A stretch of DNA of 56,962 nt from Tangfeifania diversioriginum (lineage in GTDB: Bacteria; Bacteroidota; Bacteroidia; Bacteroidales; Prolixibacteraceae). Under the pieces are notes generated by a model that was given only the letters and a program-made list of their open reading frames with translations, had not been told where the DNA came from and ran no database searches. The DNA is taken from the NCBI RefSeq assembly GCF_900141875.1, contig NZ_FQZE01000029.1, positions 1 to 56,962 of the forward strand, given 5' to 3'. Positions 36,497 to 45,299 of this stretch are shown one piece after another. A program made the translations under genes and the position numbers. How positions within the stretch are numbered: the first letter of the stretch is position 1; each line of letters starts with the position of its first letter.

Positions 36497-36613
36497 GGTA
36501 GCTGAAAGGTTTTGTTTCTGCAATACACGTCCCCTTGAATTTCAGGTTAAATTCTGCCCCTGACCAGTCGGCAGGAATTTCAGAATGACGTTGCAAAAAA
36601 CTTTTCAGCTACC
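36497..36613. repeat. 117-bp palindromic REP/MITE-like element
   Basis: The outer arms GGTAGCTGAAAGGTTTTG (36497-36514, with TGCAA to 36523) and its near-complement ending CTTTTCAGCTACC (36591-36613) enclose a second pair, AATTCTGCC (36550-36558) / GGCAGGAATT. The inner part includes CAGAATGACG, the reverse of the GTCATTC-type core seen near 23.4 kb. It sits between the DUF4954 upstream region and the POT stop codon and could end the POT transcript. The rest of 36315-36496 is AT-rich, with nothing recognisable. Confidence 0.65.
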
Positions 36614-36638
36614 CTCGTTATCCGCTAACCAACGGAAA

Positions 36639-38150
36639 TTAATCTATTCCGCGCATCATCTTTTTCAGCCAGGGAGAAATAGCGAACATGAGCAATGCAG
36701 CCGACCCGGATGTAATTACCAGGAAGAGGAAAATATTCATATCGGGCAAATAATTTTCCAGAATACTCCTGAGGGCACCTGCAAGGTAGTTGGCAAGCGC
36801 AATAGAAGCAAACCACAATCCCATCATCAGCGAAGTAATTTTGGGTGGAGAAAGTTTGCTGATCATACTCAGTCCGATTGGGCTCAGGCAAAGTTCGCCT
36901 GTGGTATGAAGCACATAAACTCCCACCAGCCACATTGGGCTAACCAGGTTTTGCGGTGAAGCCATTGAATCGGCAGTAAACATTACCACAAACCCCAGTG
37001 AAAGCAGGAACAATCCTAATCCAAATTTCACGGGTGTTGAGGGATTTCTGCGGCCCAGTGCCACCCACAACATGGAAAAAACCGGTGCCAGTGCAACAAT
37101 GGCAATGGCATTCACCGACTGGAACCATGTGGCATTGATTTCAAAGTCGCCCACCATGCGGTTGGTTAAATCGCGGGCAAAAAGGTTAAAGGTGCCACCG
37201 GCCTGTTCAAAACCTGACCAGAAGAACACATTAAAGAAGGCAAAAACAAGGATAGCCCCGATACGGCTCCACTCTGTTTTTCCCGTTGTATTTTTAATAA
37301 TGATATAAGCAATAGCAGCAACTGCAACAAAAATTCCTACACGAATAATTATGGTTGTAGTTGTTTCCGGCAATGTCCACCATGTTTTCACAAAAAGATA
37401 AACAACGGCAATCATACCACCTGCCCAAACCAACACATCCAACCAGTCGCGTCCGTTAAGTTTCGCTTTTTCGGTAGTAAACTTACGTTTGGGACCGAAA
37501 CCGATTGTCCCCAGTTTGGATTCCTGGGTCCAAAACCAGAAAGTACCTACAAACATACCAACCGATGCTGAGCCAAATCCCCATGCCCAGCCGACTGATT
37601 CGCCAAGGTATCCGGCCACCAGTGGTGCAAGGAAAGCACCAATGTTGATTCCCATGTAAAAAATAGTAAATGCCGAATCTTTTCTCGGGTCGCCGTCAGC
37701 ATACAGCCGCCCTACCATTGTGGAAATGTTGGGCTTGAAAAAGCCATTACCCAAAATAAGCAATCCCAGTCCAATGTAGAGCCAGTATTGACGAGCTTCC
37801 ATCATCGCCTCGGGCGACATACTCACCACACTTCTAATGGATTCGGAATAGGCCATGGCTGCCTGCCCCAGGCCCATTACAAGACCGCCAATCATAATGG
37901 CTTTTCGCTGGCCAATCATACGGTCGGCTACAATCCCACCTATAATCGGCGTCAGATAAACAAGTCCTGTAAATATTCCGTAAATTTCAAGTGCATGGTT
38001 TTCGGCAAAGGCAAAACCACCGTTCACAATAGTTGAGGTTAGGTACAATACTAAAAGGGCACGCATGCCATAGTAACTAAACCTTTCCCACATTTCGGTA
38101 AAGAAAAGCACCCAAAGTCCGGATGGATGTTTTTGAGATGGTGTATTCAT
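36639..38150 (-). CDS. POT/PTR2 family proton-coupled peptide transporter
   Basis: A 503-residue MFS-fold inner-membrane transporter with about 14 helices. The POT signature is present: the ExxER motif in FTEMWERFSYYGMRALLVLYL (E/E/R at about residues 18-22), the GGIVADRMIGQRKAI loop, FYMGINIGAFLAPLVAGYLG and the late LCLSPIGLSMISKL. It imports di- and tripeptides with protons in known members. The gene is monocistronic, with a TATTTTTG -7 element about 150 bases upstream and a palindromic element downstream. Confidence 0.94.
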   Translation of the reverse strand: MNTPSQKHPSGLWVLFFTEMWERFSYYGMRALLVLYLTSTIVNGGFAFAENHALEIYGIFTGLVYLTPIIGGIVADRMIGQRKAIMIGGLVMGLGQAAMAYSESIRSVVSMSPEAMMEARQYWLYIGLGLLILGNGFFKPNISTMVGRLYADGDPRKDSAFTIFYMGINIGAFLAPLVAGYLGESVGWAWGFGSASVGMFVGTFWFWTQESKLGTIGFGPKRKFTTEKAKLNGRDWLDVLVWAGGMIAVVYLFVKTWWTLPETTTTIIIRVGIFVAVAAIAYIIIKNTTGKTEWSRIGAILVFAFFNVFFWSGFEQAGGTFNLFARDLTNRMVGDFEINATWFQSVNAIAIVALAPVFSMLWVALGRRNPSTPVKFGLGLFLLSLGFVVMFTADSMASPQNLVSPMWLVGVYVLHTTGELCLSPIGLSMISKLSPPKITSLMMGLWFASIALANYLAGALRSILENYLPDMNIFLFLVITSGSAALLMFAISPWLKKMMRGID

Positions 38151-38297
38151 TCTTTCAAATTTTATAATTTTAAAATTTCATTTATTCTCAAAAATGAGGA
38201 TGAAACCTTTCTCATTGTCAACTCTTGCTTAAAAAGACAACAAATAAACAGGCCGAAAATTAATATAGAAACCCACAAGTTCATCCGCAAGACAAGG

Positions 38298-38305
38298 CAA
38301 AAATA
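38298..38305 (-). promoter_or_regulatory. -7 element of the peptide transporter gene
   Basis: The minus strand reads TATTTTTG at 38305-38298, fitting TAnnTTTG. It would give a leader of about 140 bases to the ATG at 38150. No clean -33 element was found. The 38151-38429 interval has no gene. Confidence 0.3.
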
Positions 38306-38429
38306 CAGTTTGTCAGAAATATTTAGGTGTTATTTCTCATATTGTGAAAAAAAATATGTGGAAACTTTAAATTTTCAAAATTACGTGGCAACTGGAAAAG
38401 TGCAACAAACGAAAACTTTATAAAAGGAA

Positions 38430-39419
38430 TTAAATTTCGGAGAGATAATTTGCCAACCGCTCTTCATGACTGACTTTCAGCTTCCTTCGAAGCCTCACGC
38501 GGGCTACTTCAACACTTTGCGGCGACTGGTTTTTCAGCCCTGCAATTTCCTTGCTTGAAAGGCCGAGCCGCAGGCAGGCACATAATTTTTTATCGTTTGA
38601 GCTAATCCGCGGATGCTTTTGCAGCAAGCGGTCCATGTAGCCCGGGTGCAGCTTTTCCAGCTGGCTTTCTACCATTTCCCAGTCAATGGTTGTGACAGCA
38701 GCTTTATCCAAAAGTTTCAAAAGTTGCTGCATTCGCTCGCTTTTTTGATTGGGCGCCTCTTCCTTCAGGCGTTTTAACTGCCGAGTAACCGTGGCAATGA
38801 GTTCATTTTTTTGAGACAGCTGGAGCAGAAAAGTAATCAGGTCGCGCTCTTTCATTTCCAGTTCCGACTTCAGGCGCTGTTTGTTCCGGGATTCAATTTC
38901 CCTGCCTTCCGAAAGATTATTGATGTGCCCCAGCGCCCGCTTGAGTTTTGTGGTATCGTGAACAGAAGCACGGATACCGAGGTAGCGCCCCTGCCTGGAA
39001 TAAACCCCGCGAACATTAATTGAGCACCAGCGCATTTGCCGTGTGCGTGTGAGAATCCTGAATTCGAGCGAAGGTTTCACGAACATTTGATCGAGTGCCC
39101 CGGAAATAAACGTATCGAATTTTTCGCGATCAGGGTTATAAACAATCAGTTCGGAAACCGAAGGTGCCAACATAACCTGGTTGGCCGTGTAGCCTGTAAG
39201 ATCGTGGCATGAAGGGGAACAATAATTAATTTTTCCGTTGGGATGAAACCACAACTCCCAGCTAAAGGTAAAGTCAGCTATCCGCTGATAAAACAGGCGT
39301 TGTTCCTGCTCTTCATGGAGTTGCGCTTTTACTTCTTCAAATTCAAATTTTAGTTCCGAAAGTTTTAGTTCCAGTTCCTTTGCACGATTTGAAGCCTGTT
39401 CATTTTGTCTGCCACTCAT
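38430..39419 (-). CDS. PAS-domain protein with LuxR-type helix-turn-helix
   Basis: A 329-residue one-component regulator. A coiled coil (about 8-48) leads into a PAS domain (about 50-160: FTFSWELWFHPNGKINYCSP, SCHDLTGYTANQVM, RQMRWCSINVRGVY, GIRASVHDTT). A second charged helical linker (about 165-245) and a LuxR-like HTH follow (about 265-329: SNDKKLCACLRLGLSSKEIA, SVEVARVRLRRKLKV). The PAS domain could bind a small molecule, haem or flavin, but no ligand residue identifies it. It lacks kinase or receiver domains, so sensing and DNA binding are in one chain. It is adjacent to sod and the peptide transporter but not clearly co-transcribed. Confidence 0.85.
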   Translation of the reverse strand: MSGRQNEQASNRAKELELKLSELKFEFEEVKAQLHEEQEQRLFYQRIADFTFSWELWFHPNGKINYCSPSCHDLTGYTANQVMLAPSVSELIVYNPDREKFDTFISGALDQMFVKPSLEFRILTRTRQMRWCSINVRGVYSRQGRYLGIRASVHDTTKLKRALGHINNLSEGREIESRNKQRLKSELEMKERDLITFLLQLSQKNELIATVTRQLKRLKEEAPNQKSERMQQLLKLLDKAAVTTIDWEMVESQLEKLHPGYMDRLLQKHPRISSNDKKLCACLRLGLSSKEIAGLKNQSPQSVEVARVRLRRKLKVSHEERLANYLSEI

Positions 39420-39540
39420 CTTAAAAACATAATTTTTTTGAAATGAAATTTATTTGGCATGAGACAATAAAATTAAACAATCGTATTAAGATTCACAACA
39501 GTGAAATTTGTTTTTAACATAATATTTGAAGTAAATGTAA

Positions 39541-39570
39541 GAAAAACCCCGGAGCCTCTGCCCCGGGGAA
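39541..39570 (-). terminator. Intrinsic terminator of the superoxide dismutase gene
   Basis: CCCCGG (39547-39552) and CCGGGG (39563-39568) form a GC-rich stem. Read on the minus strand it is followed by TTTTTC. It lies 18 bases after the sod stop. Confidence 0.8.
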
Positions 39571-39586
39571 AAAAACCAAAAATCAA

Positions 39587-40186
39587 CTAACCTTTAAACC
39601 GCCTGGCGGCTTCATCCCAGTTGATGAGTTCCCAGAAAGCATTTACATAATCCGGACGTTTGTTTTGGTATTTCAGGTAGTACGCGTGTTCCCACACGTC
39701 GATTCCCAGAATGGGTGTTCCCTGAACATCCGCAACATCCATCAGCGGATTATCCTGATTGGGCGTGGACGAAACCGCCAGCTTATTGTTTTGAAGAACC
39801 AACCAGGCCCAACCTGATCCAAACCGCGTTAAAGCAGCCTGAACAAAAGCTTCCCGGAATTTTTCCAATGATCCAAATGATTCGTTAATGGCATCGAGCA
39901 ATTCGCCCGAGGGTGATTTTGCACCACCCGGTGCAATTACCTGCCAGTATAAATTGTGATTGTAATATCCTCCTCCATTGTTTCTTACTGCAGTAGAATG
40001 TGACGAAACATTTTTCAGAATTTCTTCTATGCTTTTTCCTTCCAAATCTGTTCCTTCAACTGCATTGTTTAATTTTGTTGTGTAACCTCCATGATGTTTT
40101 GAATGGTGTATTTCCATTGTTCGTGCATCAATATGAGGTTCAAGTGCGTTGTAATCGTATCCTAATTTTGGTAGTTCAAATGCCAT
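39587..40186 (-). CDS. Iron/manganese superoxide dismutase
   Basis: A 199-residue Fe/Mn SOD converting superoxide to O2 and H2O2 in the cytoplasm. Metal ligands are His27 ([11 protein letters not shown]), a His in YYNHNLYW, and Asp and His of [27 protein letters not shown] and the C-terminal NWDEAARRF are typical. Iron, manganese or cambialistic use cannot be settled by eye; Bacteroides homologues are cambialistic. The gene is monocistronic, between a near-ideal promoter and a strong terminator. Confidence 0.96.
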   Translation of the reverse strand: MAFELPKLGYDYNALEPHIDARTMEIHHSKHHGGYTTKLNNAVEGTDLEGKSIEEILKNVSSHSTAVRNNGGGYYNHNLYWQVIAPGGAKSPSGELLDAINESFGSLEKFREAFVQAALTRFGSGWAWLVLQNNKLAVSSTPNQDNPLMDVADVQGTPILGIDVWEHAYYLKYQNKRPDYVNAFWELINWDEAARRFKG

Positions 40187-40238
40187 ATCTTTTTAACTTT
40201 TTATTTTTATTAATTAAATACTTTTAAGTCTTTATTTG

Positions 40239-40270
40239 CAAATATAAGTAACGGTTAACCGCCTTCCAAA
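40239..40270 (-). promoter_or_regulatory. Near-ideal Bacteroidota promoter of sod
   Basis: The minus strand shows TTTG (40270-40267), a 20-base spacer and TATATTTG (40246-40239), an exact match to the phylum consensus in both elements and spacing. A GGTTAACC palindrome lies inside the spacer (about 40253-40260) and could bind a regulator. The ATG is at 40186. Confidence 0.75.
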
Positions 40271-40365
40271 TATTTTAGGATAAAAACACATTTAAATCCC
40301 CTATTGTTCATTGACCATTACAATATTTTGAATTCTGTTACCTTTGCATTTTTCAATTAGTGTTT

Positions 40366-41664
40366 ATGAACCGCGAAATACTTCGTTTAGCCATTCCGAA
40401 TATTGTGAGCAATATCACAGTGCCGCTGCTGGGTTTAATCGACCTGGCCTTAATGGGGCATTTAAATTCTGAAGTTTATATTGGCGCCATTGCGCTGGGT
40501 GGTGTTATTTTCAATTTTATTTACTGGGGTTTTGGATTTTTGCGCATGAGTACCTCGGGGTTTGCGGCACAGGCTTATGGTAAAACCGATACCACTGAAA
40601 CGACTACTGTGCTGGCCCGAGCGCTGGCTGTTGCGCTGTTTGCTGGTATAATTATTCTTGCACTCCAACTCCCCATTGCATGGGCAGGTTTTGAAGTAAT
40701 TGGCGGCAGCGATGAAGTAAAAACACTTGCCCGCGAATATTTTCTGATAAGGATTTGGGCAGCCCCGGCAGCACTGAGCCTGTTTGTTTTCAGTGGTTGG
40801 TTTCTGGGTATGCAAAATGCCCGCTACCCCATGATAATTGCGATTGCAGCAAATGTCATCAATATTCTACTGAGCGTGCTTTTTGTTTTTGGGCTGAACA
40901 TGAAATCGGAGGGTGTGGCGCTGGGAACAGCACTTTCGCAATATGCAGGGTTATTATTGGCAGTTGTACTTTTCATGAAAAAATACCGTCAACTGCTTGT
41001 CCACGTTCACCCACATCTGATTTTCAACCTGAAACGGTTAACAGAATTCTTCCGGGTAAATACTGATATTTTTATCCGCAGTTTTTGCATCATACTTGTT
41101 TTCACATTTTTCACTTCGGAATCGGCCAGCACCAACGACACTATTCTTGCTGTAAATTCACTGCTGATTCAAATGTTACTCTTCTTTTCATTTTTTATCG
41201 ACGGATTTGCATTTGCAGGTGAAGCCATGGTTGGAAAATATGTAGGCGCCCGGGAAATCGCTCAGTTGAAAAAAGTGGTTAAGCTGCTTTTTTTCTGGGG
41301 GACCGGCCTTGCGGCAGCATTCACATTGGTGTATTTTTCAGGAATGAATATTATTTTGAAATTACTGACCTCGCAAAAAGAAGTGATACAAAGCGCACAG
41401 CCATTTTTGGTGTGGATTATTTTCATTCCCCTGGCCAGTTTCAGTTCCTACATCTGGGATGGGATATATATTGGAGCAACAGCTTCAAAAGCCATGCGAA
41501 ACTCACTGCTGATTTCGGCATTTCTGGTGTTTGCACCTATTTATTATCTGCTCCACCCGGTTTGGGAAAATCATGCGCTTTGGCTGGCCATGTTTCTGTT
41601 CATGTTCGGCAGAGGACTTTTTCAAACGCTTTTCTTCAAAAAAGCCATTTTAAAGGCGCAGTGA
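40366..41664 (+). CDS. MATE family efflux transporter (DinF-like)
   Basis: A 432-residue inner-membrane protein with about 12 helices in two MATE repeats. Characteristic segments are IVSNITVPLLGLIDLALMG at the start, TSGFAAQAYGKTDTTET, GWFLGMQNARYPMI, the second-repeat DGFAFAGEAMVGKYVGARE and the end YIWDGIYIGATASKAMRNS. The short N-terminus and overall look fit the DinF subgroup, which exports cationic drugs or bile-type compounds with H+ or Na+. ATG 40366 is preferred over the GTG at 40360. TACCTTTG at 40339-40346 may be its -7 element. Confidence 0.92.
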   Translation: MNREILRLAIPNIVSNITVPLLGLIDLALMGHLNSEVYIGAIALGGVIFNFIYWGFGFLRMSTSGFAAQAYGKTDTTETTTVLARALAVALFAGIIILALQLPIAWAGFEVIGGSDEVKTLAREYFLIRIWAAPAALSLFVFSGWFLGMQNARYPMIIAIAANVINILLSVLFVFGLNMKSEGVALGTALSQYAGLLLAVVLFMKKYRQLLVHVHPHLIFNLKRLTEFFRVNTDIFIRSFCIILVFTFFTSESASTNDTILAVNSLLIQMLLFFSFFIDGFAFAGEAMVGKYVGAREIAQLKKVVKLLFFWGTGLAAAFTLVYFSGMNIILKLLTSQKEVIQSAQPFLVWIIFIPLASFSSYIWDGIYIGATASKAMRNSLLISAFLVFAPIYYLLHPVWENHALWLAMFLFMFGRGLFQTLFFKKAILKAQ

Positions 41665-41702
41665 ATTATTCTGTTTCCCCGGAGGATGAATCACAACTTT
41701 CG

Positions 41703-42161
41703 TCAGTTCGTTTTTTCAAGAATATAATTTTCAGCAAGATCCCCGGTAATTCGATTGCCTTCCAAATCGAGTTGAAACAGTTTGTTTTCGCCAACCTGGT
41801 ATTGCGATGCCCTGTTTTCAAGGCCTTCAAGGGTTATAATCCGGCCGTCATCACCCCAGCTGAAATTGCCTGACTCTTTGTAAACAGCATCACTTTTCCC
41901 GAGGTATTTTACAGCAATCTCATATTCTTCGTTTTCTTTCAAAGTAATAACGGTTTCCATTCCTTCACAATCGGCGCATGGAACAACTCCTTTGTAGGTT
42001 CCATGATAATCGATTGCGATTTGCGATGTGTGCATATCGGGTAGTGCCGCAAGAGTTTCAGTGCCATCTTTTGAAATTTCTGTTTCTTTTGTCGAATTAC
42101 GACACCCAACAAAAACCAGAAAACCCAAACAAAAGATGAATAAAAAAACAGTGTCTTTCAT
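41703..42161 (-). CDS. NlpE-like copper-resistance lipoprotein
   Basis: A 152-residue lipoprotein. The signal ends in a lipobox-like FVGC, with Cys20 as lipidation site. The mature domain is a small beta-barrel matching NlpE N-terminal proteins: HGTYKGVVPCADCEGMETVI, with its CxxC pair, then TLKENEEYEIAVKYLG and a later W-containing strand. In E. coli NlpE signals surface contact or copper stress to Cpx. In Bacteroidota these short versions probably sit in the outer membrane, and the signalling partner is unknown. It lies downstream of the V-ATPase operon but behind a strong terminator, so it is expressed separately. Confidence 0.86.
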   Translation of the reverse strand: MKDTVFLFIFCLGFLVFVGCRNSTKETEISKDGTETLAALPDMHTSQIAIDYHGTYKGVVPCADCEGMETVITLKENEEYEIAVKYLGKSDAVYKESGNFSWGDDGRIITLEGLENRASQYQVGENKLFQLDLEGNRITGDLAENYILEKTN

Positions 42162-42173
42162 TTCTCCCGGAAT

Positions 42174-42217
42174 AAAATAAAAAAGTATCCATTGCCATTT
42201 ATTGGCAATGGATACTT
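42174..42217 (-). terminator. Intrinsic terminator of the V-ATPase operon
   Basis: AAGTATCCATTGCC (42183-42196) and GGCAATGGATACTT (42204-42217) form a perfect 14-bp stem with a 7-base loop. Read on the minus strand it is followed by TTTTATTTTATT. It lies 58 bases after the K-subunit stop and before the NlpE start. Confidence 0.9.
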
Positions 42218-42275
42218 ATAAATTATAACTCATCCGGCACGATAACATGCCGGAAATTTAATGCTCTCTTTCTGA

Positions 42276-42746
<471 letters not shown>

Positions 42747-42766
42747 TTAAACGTTATTACTTATTA

Positions 42767-44608
42767 TTATTCTGATATTTTTGATGCCGGTTCTGCAAAA
42801 GGTTTGTAAGGTTTTCCGCCTCCCGTAAACCCGGCATTCTTATAAAATTCAACAAAAGTTAAGCGGATAGGGTGCACAAATGCGCCCAGCCCCGACATAA
42901 ATATGGTGATGCCATGCCCGATTACAAGAATTATAATCATGACCAGCGGGCCAAAAATCACGTTATCCGGTTTCATGCTCATGGCCATGTTGTTGAAAAC
43001 CATTCCTAAAATAGCACTCGATACTCCCAGCGCAAACAGCCTGATGTAGGAAAGAATATCGCCCAGCAGGCTGGTGGCCATGTTGTAAACATCCCACAAA
43101 CCGGCACCAATGTTCATTAATATATTTCGTTTGGGATTGTTAAGCACCAGAATGAAAACTCCGGCAACTCCCAAAACCACATATTGTGCAACACTGGCAG
43201 TCTGTTCATCTAATGTTCCCACGGTTTTTAACCCGATAACCGCGCCCAGGCCAATAATCAATATCAGCCAGCCAATGGTTGAAAGCGAATACATAAATCC
43301 TTTCACCCGGGAAATATTAATCACCTTGAGCACCATACCAAACAAGATCTGGATGACTCCCAGAATGATAGCCAGATTGAATAGTTCATCGGTATCAACC
43401 ATGTACTCTTTAATATTTTCGAGCCAGGGAATTTGGGAATTGATGAGATCGATTCCGAAGAATGTTCCGGTGAGAATACCGAAAATAACCGTTGCCAACC
43501 CCAGCAACTGGGCCAGTTTCATAACCGAACGCAGATTGGGCATTTTTCGTTTCATATACTCTGCCAGGCCAATAATAACCAGTCCGTAACCGGCATCGCC
43601 AAGCGAGAATCCGAAAAACATCATATAGAACGGTGCAAAAAACGGCACCAGGTCGAGTTCCTTATGATTGGGCAGTTCGTAAAGTTTACCGATGATTTCA
43701 TAGAGCTTTGCAAAACGGTTGTTTTTCAACAAAATAGGCACCTTTTCTTCATCATCGGAAGGTTGATCGGCTGTATAAAGTATTTTATTTTCTTCGAGGT
43801 AATTATCCAGCTCTTCTTTTTTTGTTTCGGGCACCCAGCCTTCAAGCATTTTTACTTTGCCCTCCACCTCTTCGGATGTTTGCAGCAACGCATTTTTTTC
43901 CGAAAGCTGCTGTTCAATAGCCTGGTAATATTCTTCCAGTAAAGGAATGCAGAAATAAGCAATCCGATGGAGTTCGTGACGCAGTTCGTCAGCTTCGGTT
44001 TTCAGTTTTTTTATTTCAGCATCCAGCTGGCTAATGGAGTGGTTGGGCAAAATCAGCTCATCGGCACCCGAAATTTCTTCGAACCCATTCTCCTCATTTT
44101 CCTTGTCAGTTTTTTCGAGTTTTACGAAGTACCGGTAACCCTCCCAGTCTTTAATCACTTTAATATAAAAATCCTCTTCCCATTCAGGCTCAAATTTTCG
44201 GATGGGGCATGACATGAAACGAATTTCAACGCCCTGTTTCTGCAGTTTCTCAATCATCTTCCAGTCGAAATCGCCCCACGGAACCAACTGTTTGCGTTCC
44301 TTTTCGAGCTGTTGCATCTGGTGATGATTGTGTTCGCCCTCCTTCTCAATTTCTTTCAACCGATTAAAAACCGCTTCGCCCGTTTTTAATTCAGGTTTCT
44401 TTTCGGTTGCTTCAGGCTCAATCATCTCCAGCTTTTGAATGGCTTTTGAAACCTCGGTGAGATGCCTGAAAAGATCCTGCATTTCGGGAGTTGGTTCTTT
44501 AATTTTATCGTTGATATGAACCACTCCTATTTTCCGGATATCCTTCAGGAAATCCTGATAACCGGAGTGAAACACCAGGAACGAGTATTTATACATGGGT
44601 ACAATCAT
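42767..44608 (-). CDS. V-type ATPase subunit I (a-type stator)
   Basis: A 613-residue membrane stator subunit. Residues about 1-330 form the cytoplasmic coiled-coil arm (QQLEKERKQLVPWGDFDWKM; ISQLDAEIKKLKTEADELRH). From about 335 there are about seven membrane helices (PFFAPFYMMFFGFSLGDAGY; LIGHG-type ends), including the conserved LFALGVSSAILGMVFNNMA and FVHPIRLTFVEFYKNAGFTG near the C-terminus. It provides the ion half-channels against the K ring. Its start overlaps the D-subunit stop by four bases (ATGA). An alternative ATG four codons in (MYKYSF) is also plausible. Confidence 0.92.
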   Translation of the reverse strand: MIVPMYKYSFLVFHSGYQDFLKDIRKIGVVHINDKIKEPTPEMQDLFRHLTEVSKAIQKLEMIEPEATEKKPELKTGEAVFNRLKEIEKEGEHNHHQMQQLEKERKQLVPWGDFDWKMIEKLQKQGVEIRFMSCPIRKFEPEWEEDFYIKVIKDWEGYRYFVKLEKTDKENEENGFEEISGADELILPNHSISQLDAEIKKLKTEADELRHELHRIAYFCIPLLEEYYQAIEQQLSEKNALLQTSEEVEGKVKMLEGWVPETKKEELDNYLEENKILYTADQPSDDEEKVPILLKNNRFAKLYEIIGKLYELPNHKELDLVPFFAPFYMMFFGFSLGDAGYGLVIIGLAEYMKRKMPNLRSVMKLAQLLGLATVIFGILTGTFFGIDLINSQIPWLENIKEYMVDTDELFNLAIILGVIQILFGMVLKVINISRVKGFMYSLSTIGWLILIIGLGAVIGLKTVGTLDEQTASVAQYVVLGVAGVFILVLNNPKRNILMNIGAGLWDVYNMATSLLGDILSYIRLFALGVSSAILGMVFNNMAMSMKPDNVIFGPLVMIIILVIGHGITIFMSGLGAFVHPIRLTFVEFYKNAGFTGGGKPYKPFAEPASKISE

Positions 44609-45216
44609 ACTTCAACCTCCTCCTGTCTTTGTTTTTCCTGTCGGTCTTTAACAATTTTCTGCGCTGCTTTCGACAAGTTTTCCTGGTCTTCGAGGAAACG
44701 CTTGATTTTACGAATGGCATCCTGGAATCCCGGAATCTGAACCTTTTCGTACAGGTTCACTTTCTGTGTAGTTTTTTTGCGGGCAAAATCGAGCAGTTCC
44801 ATTTTACGTAGAAAAACTTCCCGCTGAATAGCTATTTCAGCCACTTTTTTGATGATGGCCACTCCGTCGGGAAACCAAACTGGCTGGTTAAACAAGTTTT
44901 CGTTGTTTATTTCAAATTGAATTTCGCCCAGCACCGGCGTAAAAACACCTGCAATTTTTTTCGAACTGAGCTCCACATCGCTGATGCTTAACAGGCTTTG
45001 ATCGAACTCGCCCCACAAACGGGCCATATTTTCAAACGATTGAATCTGCTTGTTGTACTCTTCTTCAAGCGATGCAGCTTTATCTTTTGCTTTTTTCACT
45101 TCCACACGCAATGCCGACTCCTTGTTCTTCAGGGTTGGCAAAGCCCGTTCGCGAACCTTCAACTGCTTGTCGAGTGCCTGTAATGCTGTTTTGTTATATT
45201 GAAATTTTATGGCCAC
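44605..45216 (-). CDS. V-type ATPase subunit D (central stalk)
   Basis: A 203-residue protein of two long helices forming a coiled coil, as expected for the central rotor shaft. It starts KFQYNKTALQALDKQLKVRE and ends KRFLEDQENLSKAAQKIVKD with a basic, Gln-rich tail. The middle holds the less conserved globular part (FEINNENLFNQPVWFPDGVA). It couples A/B hydrolysis to K-ring rotation. It lies 83 bases after subunit B and overlaps the start of subunit I. Confidence 0.9.
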   Translation of the reverse strand: MAIKFQYNKTALQALDKQLKVRERALPTLKNKESALRVEVKKAKDKAASLEEEYNKQIQSFENMARLWGEFDQSLLSISDVELSSKKIAGVFTPVLGEIQFEINNENLFNQPVWFPDGVAIIKKVAEIAIQREVFLRKMELLDFARKKTTQKVNLYEKVQIPGFQDAIRKIKRFLEDQENLSKAAQKIVKDRQEKQRQEEVEV

Positions 45217-45299
45217 GTATTTTGTTCTTTATCTTATTTTTTTGATCATGAGTTATTAGTCATCGGTCGCTGGTCATCAAACTTCCAGCTACTTTCTCC

